The notes below the pieces were generated by a model. It searched no databases. It was given only the letters and a program-made list of their open reading frames with translations, and was not told where the DNA came from. From contig CANNLB010000300.1 of NCBI GenBank assembly GCA_947505565.1, forward strand, positions 1 through 5,106: 5,106 bases of DNA. Direction: 5' to 3'. The translations under genes and the position numbers were made by a program. Origin of the DNA: Acidobacteriota bacterium. Lineage in GTDB: Bacteria > Acidobacteriota > Terriglobia > Bryobacterales > Bryobacteraceae. This document shows, piece by piece, positions 1 through 4,984 of the stretch (positions within the stretch are counted from its first letter, which is position 1; each line of letters starts with the position of its first letter).

Positions 1-1161
1 TTCGGTCCCGGCGTCGAACTCGGCTTGCGTCGCCGGCAGCATGTTGACGTGCGGATGGGCGTCTCCGACGTGGCCAAAAATGCAGTAGTGGCCCGGCATG
101 ATCCGTTCCATGTGCTCGCGGTAGAAGGCGAACATCTCAAGGTTCTTTTCCACCGGAACCGAGAAGTCGGTGCCGAGGGAGGGGAAGCCGTTGCGCTGAG
201 AAATGGCCAGCGCCGTTTCGGGCAACGCGTGGCGGAACTTGCGGAAGCGTTCGCGGTCGAAGTCCGAGGAGCCGAACCAGCTTTCCGCTTCCATGGCGCC
301 TGTCTGCTCGAGTCGATCGGACCATGTGTCAATGTCGCTCTCCTGCTCGATGATCTGTTCCATGATCAGAGCCGCGCGCGCCCGCTTCGGGACGTCGGGG
401 AACCGCTGCTCGATCATGCGGAGCGCCGGGTCATCGACGTACTCCAGCATGCGCAGCCCGGCCACGGCACGCCATTGCGCTAGGGCGGCAAGCGAGGCTT
501 CATCCGATGGAAAAAAGATGATGCCGTTGAGCAGTTCCTTGGGGTTCGGCAGCAGTTGCACCTCGGCTTCCAGCACGATGCCGAGGGTGCCCTCCGAGCC
601 GGTGAAGAGGTCGATCCAGTCCATTCCAGGGCGAAGCGCGTAGCCCGCGGAGTGCTTCTTCGTGGGCGGTTGGGGGATCGTGGGGACATCGAAATCGATC
701 GCATCGCCGCGCCGAACATCCATCACCCGGCCGTCGATCAGCGCCACGCGGAGCCGCTGAATCCAGCGCCCGGTGGCCCCATATTTAAAGCTCCGCGAAC
801 CGCTGGAATTGGCCGCGATCGTGCCGCCCAGGAAGGCCATCGTTTCGGTCGGATCCGGTGGATAAAACTGGTTGCTGGTCTTGGCCGCGGCGTGGAGTTC
901 GTGTAGGGTGACGCCGGAGCCGACCGTGGCGAAGCCATCGTGGATGTCCAGCCGGCGAAACTTTTCCATCGAGATCTGCCAGCCGCCGTACGGAACTCGG
1001 CCCCCGGTCAGGCCGCTGCCCCCGCCGGCGATCGTGATGGCGATGTTGGCCTCGTTCGCCTCGGCCAGGATGGCGAGCAGTTCGGCTTCATTGGCCGGAA
1101 TCAGGGTCTTTTCGGCGTGGCCCTTGGCGCCGCTAGCGTCTTCTAAATAGCTCCAACTCAT
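1..1161 (-). CDS. FAD-binding 2-hydroxy acid oxidase/dehydrogenase (GlcD / D-lactate dehydrogenase family), C-terminus cut by window edge
   Basis: 387 residues are visible before the frame runs off the left edge; family members are usually about 450-500 residues, so roughly the last 70-110 are missing. The N-terminal FAD-binding (PCMH-type) domain spans about residues 15-205: IAGGGSGLTGG (44-54), YPPDPTETM (100-108), GGTIAANSSGSRSFKYGATG (112-131) and the FTGSEGTLGIV segment (186-196). The C-terminal substrate domain follows and reaches FGHVGDAHPHVN (362-373). His364 and His371 have the 7-residue spacing of the metal ligands in metal-dependent D-2-hydroxy acid dehydrogenases; the third ligand, a Glu, would lie beyond the edge. 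Such enzymes oxidise D-2-hydroxy acids to 2-oxo acids and pass electrons to a quinone, cytochrome or electron-transfer flavoprotein. Substrate is not readable; glycolate, D-lactate, D-2-hydroxyglutarate or a sugar acid are all possible. The start is preceded by AGGAG and lies 7 bases after the E2 stop, so it is probably the next gene of the same operon, and a product that feeds 2-oxo acid to E1-E2 would make sense. No signal peptide is seen. Confidence 0.9.
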   Translation of the reverse strand, partial: MSWSYLEDASGAKGHAEKTLIPANEAELLAILAEANEANIAITIAGGGSGLTGGRVPYGGWQISMEKFRRLDIHDGFATVGSGVTLHELHAAAKTSNQFYPPDPTETMAFLGGTIAANSSGSRSFKYGATGRWIQRLRVALIDGRVMDVRRGDAIDFDVPTIPQPPTKKHSAGYALRPGMDWIDLFTGSEGTLGIVLEAEVQLLPNPKELLNGIIFFPSDEASLAALAQWRAVAGLRMLEYVDDPALRMIEQRFPDVPKRARAALIMEQIIEQESDIDTWSDRLEQTGAMEAESWFGSSDFDRERFRKFRHALPETALAISQRNGFPSLGTDFSVPVEKNLEMFAFYREHMERIMPGHYCIFGHVGDAHPHVNMLPATQAEFDAGTE

Positions 1162-1165
1162 GGGA

Positions 1166-1170
1166 CTCCT
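1166..1170 (-). promoter_or_regulatory. Ribosome binding site of the FAD-linked oxidase
   Basis: AGGAG on the minus strand overlaps the TAG stop of the E2 gene and is followed by TCCC and then the ATG at 1161. The 4-base spacing is short but workable. It supports the chosen start and implies that ribosomes finishing E2 are already over the next initiation site. Confidence 0.7.
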
Positions 1171-2176
1171 ATTGTATGAGAGCGAGGCGCAGCGGTGCCT
1201 CGACCAACTCTACGATGGCCTGGAGGAACCGGGCGGCAGCGAGGCCGTCGGCCACGCGATGGTCGACCGAAAGCGAGATGGGGACGGTGAGTCGGGCGAC
1301 GACCTGCCCGTCAACGACCACCGGCCGCTGGGCGATACGACCGATCGCGAGAATAGCGCTCTGCGGCGGATTGAGAATCGCCTGGAAACGGTCGACCCCG
1401 AAGGTGCCGAGATTGGTCAAAGTGACGCTGCCGTCGGCGAGGTCCTCGCGGGTTGCTTTCTTCTGGCGGCAACGTTCGACGAGGGCGGCGCGGTCTGCGG
1501 CGATGTCGGCGATGGACTTTTGATCGGCGTTGCGGATCACCGGAACGAGCAGCCGGTCGTCGGCATCGACGGCCAGGCCGATGTGGATTTGGGTGCGCTG
1601 GACAATGGCGTTGTCAACCCAATGGGCGTTCAACCGGGGGTGCTGTTTAAGGGCGACGGCGACGGCCTTGATGAGGATGTCGTTGTAGGAAACTCGCTTT
1701 GGGAGCAGAGGGAGGAGTGCGTTGCGCAGGCTGGCGAGGGCGGTCGCGTCGGCGTCGGCGTGGAGATAGAAGTGGGGCGCGCGGAAGGCTTCTTCCATGA
1801 GCTTGGCGGCCGGCCTTACGACTTTTAGGACGTCGGCCTCGATGATGCGGGTGGCTCCTTCGCGAGGGGTGACGGTGGCGATGTCGATGCCGAGCGCTAG
1901 GGCGGTGGCGCGGGCGCGGGGACTGGCTTCGTTGCCCTGGAGAAGGTGGCCGAGGAGCTGGCCGACAACGACGGTGGCACCGGCGACGGGGGCGTCGTCC
2001 GGGATGTGAAGGGTTCCGGCGTCGAGCGCTTCGACGTCCATGGTGACCTTGTCGCTCTCGAGCGAATAGATGGGCTGGCCGACGGTGACTGGGGAGCCGC
2101 TGGGCACGAGCCAGCCAGCGAAGGTGCCTTCTTCCATGGACCAGCCGAGACGGGGAACGGTGATATCGATAGGCAT
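1169..2176 (-). CDS. 2-oxo acid dehydrogenase E2 component (dihydrolipoamide acyltransferase), compact three-domain form
   Basis: A 335-residue E2, short for the family (usually 400 or more). The lipoyl domain covers about residues 1-78, with the lipoyl-lysine Lys43 in LESDKVTMDVEA (39-50). The peripheral-subunit-binding domain that docks E1/E3 is at about 84-118 (ASPRARATALALGID, then TRIIEADVLK). The acyltransferase domain runs from about 121 to the end: APHFYLHADADATAL (133-147), HIGLAVDADDRLLVPVIRNAD (198-218), TLTNLGTFG (252-260), NPPQSAILAIGRI (269-281) and the catalytic SVDHRVADG (303-311) with His306 and Asp310. The oxyanion position, usually Ser in TIS-type motifs, is Thr254 here. 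Linkers are almost absent: the catalytic domain begins right after the binding domain, and the usual Arg-Lys-rich lead-in is reduced to RPAAKLMEEAF. E2 moves the acyl group from E1 to CoA in the cytoplasm. The start at 2176 is chosen because the lipoyl domain begins there and the E1 stop lies one base upstream; the frame extends further upstream, but only into non-homologous sequence overlapping E1. Confidence 0.95.
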   Translation of the reverse strand: MPIDITVPRLGWSMEEGTFAGWLVPSGSPVTVGQPIYSLESDKVTMDVEALDAGTLHIPDDAPVAGATVVVGQLLGHLLQGNEASPRARATALALGIDIATVTPREGATRIIEADVLKVVRPAAKLMEEAFRAPHFYLHADADATALASLRNALLPLLPKRVSYNDILIKAVAVALKQHPRLNAHWVDNAIVQRTQIHIGLAVDADDRLLVPVIRNADQKSIADIAADRAALVERCRQKKATREDLADGSVTLTNLGTFGVDRFQAILNPPQSAILAIGRIAQRPVVVDGQVVARLTVPISLSVDHRVADGLAAARFLQAIVELVEAPLRLALIQ

Positions 2177-2198
2177 ATTATTCGTGGGCCAGCCTTCT
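2174..2198 (-). promoter_or_regulatory. E1/E2 translational coupling junction
   Basis: The E1 stop TAA (2178-2180) and E2 start ATG (2174-2176) form TAATATG with one base between them. The only Shine-Dalgarno-like element nearby is AGAAGG (2193-2198), 16 bases from the ATG, which is too far for efficient independent initiation. E2 is therefore probably translated mainly by ribosomes terminating on E1, which would help keep E1 and E2 in a fixed ratio. Confidence 0.55.
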
Positions 2199-4133
2199 GA
2201 TGCCGGCGACAATCTGGTCCAGCGCCGGAATGACGGCTGCTTCCAGCGTCGGGCTATAAGGCGTCGGCGCGAAGGCCCCGTTGATCCGGCGGATCGGCGC
2301 GTCAAGAAAGTCGAAGCCCTGGTCGGCAATCTGAGCGGCGATTTCCGCGCCGAGGCTGCACGGGGCGAATGCCTCGTCGACGATGAGCAGTCGGCCAGTT
2401 TTGCGGACCGATTTCAGGATCGTCGCCGTGTCGAGCGGCGAGACCGTTCGGGGGTCGATCACTTCGACCGAGATGCCTTCGGTCGCCAGTTGACCGGCCG
2501 CGGCGAGCGCCCTTTGCGCCATCAGCGCGATGCCGACAACCGTGATTTGGCTGCCCTCCCGCAGGATCCGCGCCTTGCCGAACTCGATCTCATAAGCCTC
2601 GGTAGGGACCGGGCCCTTCACGGCCATCAGTTCGCGCGGTTCCAGAAACAGCACCGGATCGTCCGAGCGGAGCGCGTGAAGGAACAGGCCCTTGGCGTCG
2701 TATGGCGTCGAGGGAATGACGACGCGCAGGCCGGGAATATGGCTGTAGATCGAGTGATAGCTGCCGGAGTGATGCGTCGCCGCGGCGTGCCCGATGCCGA
2801 TGCAACCGCGCAGAAGCACGGGCATTTTCAGCCGACCGCTGCTCATGTACTGCATCTTCGCGATCTGGTTGACGAGCTCGCCGAAAGCGTCATTGATGAA
2901 GTCGATGAACATAAAGTCGATCACCGGACGGGCCCCCGTCATCGCCGCGCCGCAGGCCATGCCGACGAAGCCGCGTTCGGCGATGGGCGTATCGCGAAGC
3001 CGTTGCGCTCCGTACTTGGCGTACAGCCCGACGGTGGTTCCGAAGTTGCCTCCGCGGATCCCGATGCCTTCACCGAAGACGAAGATGTTGGGGTTGGCCG
3101 CCATTTCCTGATCGAGCGCTTCGAGGGTGGCCGCCGCGAACGAGAGTTCTCGCGTGGCGCTAACGCCGGGCTCGACGACGGAGCGGACGGGGGAGTAGAC
3201 GTGCGTGGTGGCCGCGCCGGGCGAGGGCCAGGGAGCCTGCTCGGCGGCTGCGCTGACCTGACTCACGTGGGTCTGAATCTCGGCATCGATCGCGTCGAGT
3301 TCCGCTTCGGTCGCCTCGCCGGCTGCGAGCAGAGTTGCCCGCAGCCGCTTGATCGGGCAGCGTTCCCGCCACGCCGCGACGTCTTCCCGCGTTCGATATG
3401 TATAGTCGCCCATGCCCTCCGAATGCGGGCGCGTGCGGTAGGTCTTGCACTCGAGCAGCGTCGGCCCAGCGCCGGAGCGCGCGCGAGCCACGGCCTCTTG
3501 CGCGGCCTGGCTGATCGCGACGACGTCATTGCCATCCAGCTGGAGGCCGGGGAGTCCATAGGCCGCCGCGCGTGAGGCCACGTCGGGGTTCCCCGCCGCG
3601 TCCGAGAATGGAACCTCGGTCGCGAACTGGTTGTTCTCGCAAACGAACAGCACGGGCAGCTTCCAGATGGCGGCCATATTAAGGCCTTCGTGGAAGGCCC
3701 CGTTGTTGGTGGCCCCATCGCCGAAGAAAGCGACGGCCACTTGCTCGGTTTTGCGAAGCGAGAAGCTATACCCAGCGCCGGCGGCTTGCAGGATCGACGG
3801 GCCGACGATGCCGCTCGTGCCCATCATGCCGATCTCGGGCGAGAACAGGTGCATCGAGCCGCCGCGCCCGCGGGAGCAGCCGGTCTCGCGGCCGAACAAC
3901 TCGGCAAACAGTTCGCCAGGGGGCATGCCTTTGGCGAGCGCATGGCCATGACCGCGGTGCGTGCTGAAGATGGCATCGTCCCCGTTGAGATGGGCGCAGA
4001 CACCGGTGGCAATCGCCTCCTGCCCGACGTAGGTGTGGCACGCTCCGTGCACAAGCCCGCGCGCATGGCAGCGCGCGAGTTGCTCTTCGCTCGAGCGAAT
4101 CAGTTGCATCGTGCGGTAGAGCGACACGCTCAT
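2178..4133 (-). CDS. Fused E1 alpha-beta subunit of a ThDP-dependent 2-oxo acid (or acetoin) dehydrogenase
   Basis: A 651-residue protein joins what are usually two subunits. The alpha half (about 1-285) holds FSTHRGHGHALAKG (56-69, active-site His62), CSRGRGGSMH (86-95) and the ThDP motif from GDGATNNG (138-145) to CENN (165-168). A linker rich in Ala, Pro and Ser (about 290-325) leads to the beta half: VFGEGIGIRGG (352-362), DTPIAERGFVG (381-391) whose Glu386 is the expected cofactor-activating Glu, the catalytic-His segment THHSGS (453-458), YDAKGLF (478-484), and a transketolase C-terminal domain (about 525-645). It decarboxylates a 2-oxo acid and passes the acyl group to lipoyl-E2; it is cytoplasmic. 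The alpha half resembles acetoin dehydrogenase AcoA (THRGHGHxxAKG, CRGxGGSMH, AFFGDGA), so acetoin cleavage is a real alternative. The phosphorylation-loop region, usually YxxHGHS, reads TYRTRPHSEG (231-240), keeping only the second His (237). The start at 4133 overlaps the SDR stop as ATGA and has GGAG 6 bases upstream; the frame runs further upstream to 4211 but without homology. Confidence 0.95.
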   Translation of the reverse strand: MSVSLYRTMQLIRSSEEQLARCHARGLVHGACHTYVGQEAIATGVCAHLNGDDAIFSTHRGHGHALAKGMPPGELFAELFGRETGCSRGRGGSMHLFSPEIGMMGTSGIVGPSILQAAGAGYSFSLRKTEQVAVAFFGDGATNNGAFHEGLNMAAIWKLPVLFVCENNQFATEVPFSDAAGNPDVASRAAAYGLPGLQLDGNDVVAISQAAQEAVARARSGAGPTLLECKTYRTRPHSEGMGDYTYRTREDVAAWRERCPIKRLRATLLAAGEATEAELDAIDAEIQTHVSQVSAAAEQAPWPSPGAATTHVYSPVRSVVEPGVSATRELSFAAATLEALDQEMAANPNIFVFGEGIGIRGGNFGTTVGLYAKYGAQRLRDTPIAERGFVGMACGAAMTGARPVIDFMFIDFINDAFGELVNQIAKMQYMSSGRLKMPVLLRGCIGIGHAAATHHSGSYHSIYSHIPGLRVVIPSTPYDAKGLFLHALRSDDPVLFLEPRELMAVKGPVPTEAYEIEFGKARILREGSQITVVGIALMAQRALAAAGQLATEGISVEVIDPRTVSPLDTATILKSVRKTGRLLIVDEAFAPCSLGAEIAAQIADQGFDFLDAPIRRINGAFAPTPYSPTLEAAVIPALDQIVAGIRRLAHE

Positions 4134-4930
4134 CGGGGACTCCGCAGAGAGCCGCCGGCGTTCATTGCCAGATTGCCACCGTCCATGGGGATGATCGCAC
4201 CGGTGATCCACCTCGACGCGTCCGAGGCGAGCAGCACGGCCAAGCCTTGGACATCGGTGGGGTGGCCGAAACGGCCGGTGGGGATGCCGCTCAGAAACTT
4301 TTCGGAGAGCCCCGGCGTCGTGGCAATCCGTTCTTCCAAGGTCGGGTTCAGCACCTGTGCCGGAAGGATCGCGTTAACACGAACGCCAGCCGACGACCAC
4401 TCGGTGCTGAGTTCGCGGGTCATCTGGATGACGGCCGCCATCGCCATGCTGTAGGCGACGTGGCCCCGCCCCAGAGCGGTGACGCCGGCGATCGAGCCGA
4501 TGTTGACGATGCTGCCTCCGCCGGCGGCGAGCATCCGCCGACCCGCTTCCTGGCATGCGCAGAACCGACCCAGCACGAGGTTACGCCAGACCTGTTCCAC
4601 ATCTTCGAGAGAGATGTTTTCCGGAGCGCCGAGGACCGCTTCTCCAGCGACGTTGCCGAGGAAATCGATTCGGCCGAACTCGCCATCCAGGGTGCGGAAT
4701 AGCTCGCGGACCTGCGCCGGATCGGAGATGTCGTGGACGGCGGCGACCGCGCGGCGGCCAAGTCGGGCGACCTCTTCGGCAGTACGCCGCACGCCCGTTT
4801 CGTTGCGGTCAACCAGCAGCAGCTGGGCTCCGGCTTCGGCCAGCGCGATCGCCATCGCGCGCCCGATGCCTTGTGCGGCACCCGTGACGACGGCAACCTT
4901 ATCGGTGAGATCAAACAGGGCAGGGAACAT
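4130..4930 (-). CDS. Short-chain dehydrogenase/reductase with Met in place of the catalytic Lys
   Basis: A 266-residue classical SDR of normal length. The Rossmann motif is TGAAQGIG (16-23). Asp41 ends the second strand in LLLVDRNE, which predicts NAD(H) rather than NADP(H). HDISD (66-70) includes the adenine-contacting Asp67, and NVAG (93-96) stands for the usual NNAG. The active-site set is Asn117 (WRNLVLG), Ser146 (IVNIGSIAG) and Tyr160, but the Lys of YxxxK is Met164 (YSMAM, codon ATG at 4439-4441). The normal Pro-Gly after the sixth strand is also changed, to Pro190-Ala191 (NAILPAQVLNP). The C-terminus GAIIPMDGGNLAMN (244-257) is typical. The family usually oxidises alcohols or reduces ketones; without the Lys, this protein may be slow, altered in chemistry or structural. 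The frame is intact, so it is not a visible pseudogene. It overlaps E1 by ATGA, so it belongs to the E1-E2-oxidase operon; a role on a hydroxylated intermediate (or, if the cluster is for acetoin, as a butanediol/acetoin dehydrogenase) is inference. The ATG at 4930 has no clear Shine-Dalgarno site and an in-frame stop lies just upstream, so no longer start exists. Confidence 0.93.
   Translation of the reverse strand: MFPALFDLTDKVAVVTGAAQGIGRAMAIALAEAGAQLLLVDRNETGVRRTAEEVARLGRRAVAAVHDISDPAQVRELFRTLDGEFGRIDFLGNVAGEAVLGAPENISLEDVEQVWRNLVLGRFCACQEAGRRMLAAGGGSIVNIGSIAGVTALGRGHVAYSMAMAAVIQMTRELSTEWSSAGVRVNAILPAQVLNPTLEERIATTPGLSEKFLSGIPTGRFGHPTDVQGLAVLLASDASRWITGAIIPMDGGNLAMNAGGSLRSPR
4140..4143 (-). 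promoter_or_regulatory. Ribosome binding site of the fused E1
   Basis: GGAG on the minus strand is followed by TCCCCG and then ATG at 4133, an ideal spacing of 6 bases. It lies inside the last codons of the SDR gene and decides the E1 start against the upstream in-frame ATG at 4211. Confidence 0.75.
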
Positions 4931-4984
4931 GGATAGGAACGATTATTCTATCCAGAACGATCGTTCCGTGGGGGACCCGCGCCG
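4931..4984. promoter_or_regulatory. Intergenic palindrome cluster, candidate operator (TetR-like style) in front of the SDR operon
   Basis: The 54-base gap contains nested symmetry: the perfect 12-base palindrome GAACGATCGTTC (4955-4966); an 8-base inverted repeat GGAACGAT (4936-4943) with ATCGTTCC (4960-4967); and GGATAG (4931-4936) with CTATCC (4948-4953). GAACGAT thus occurs at 4937 and again at 4955, 18 bases apart, and once inverted at 4960. Such an array just before a start codon is typical of dimeric repressor sites; the AAC-N4-GTT core recalls some TetR-family operators, but the family assignment is inference. There is no T-run on either side, so it does not look like an intrinsic terminator. 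A possible minus-strand -10 is TAGAAT (4945-4950), lying inside the repeats, without a convincing -35. Confidence 0.55.
4945..4950 (-). promoter_or_regulatory. Possible -10 element for the SDR operon
   Basis: TAGAAT on the minus strand matches TATAAT at 5 of 6 positions. Transcription from it would begin about 7 bases downstream, leaving a leader of only about 8 bases before the ATG at 4930, consistent with the absence of a Shine-Dalgarno site. No good -35 is found at 16-18 bases (the sequence there is C-rich), so this is weak evidence. Confidence 0.2.

Noticed and set aside
25..906. Several overlapping plus-strand frames of 116-152 codons
   Set aside because: All are antisense to the FAD oxidase, whose frame is continuous from 1161 to the left edge with conserved FAD-domain and C-terminal motifs.
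1745..1770. Short GCGTCG/GCGTCGGC-type repeat in E2
   Set aside because: It encodes the conserved LHADADATAL strand of the acyltransferase; the Ala-Asp alternation explains the DNA repeat.
1160..1828. A 222-codon open frame on the plus strand
   Set aside because: Antisense to the E2 catalytic domain, with a low-complexity Gly/Asp/Val-rich translation and no family features.
2177..2329. Upstream in-frame extension of E2
   Set aside because: The extra 51 residues overlap the E1 C-terminus, are Arg/Ser-rich shadow sequence, and the lipoyl domain starts exactly at the ATG at 2176.
2070..3575. A 501-codon open frame on the plus strand
   Set aside because: It lies antisense to the E1 and E2 genes, is rich in Arg, Gly, Asp and Ala as expected for a GC-rich shadow frame, and shows no recognisable domain, while the minus strand shows full-length conserved motifs.
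4134..4211. Upstream in-frame extension of E1
   Set aside because: The extra 26 residues overlap the SDR end without homology; the ATG at 4133 has a good GGAG and forms the usual ATGA overlap.
3690..4454. A 254-codon open frame on the plus strand
   Set aside because: It spans the E1/SDR junction in antisense and has no recognisable motif; both underlying minus-strand genes are well supported.
4931..4967. Intrinsic terminator after the SIS gene
   Set aside because: Inverted repeats are present but have AT-containing stems and are followed by no T-run on the minus strand before the SDR start, so an operator is the better reading.
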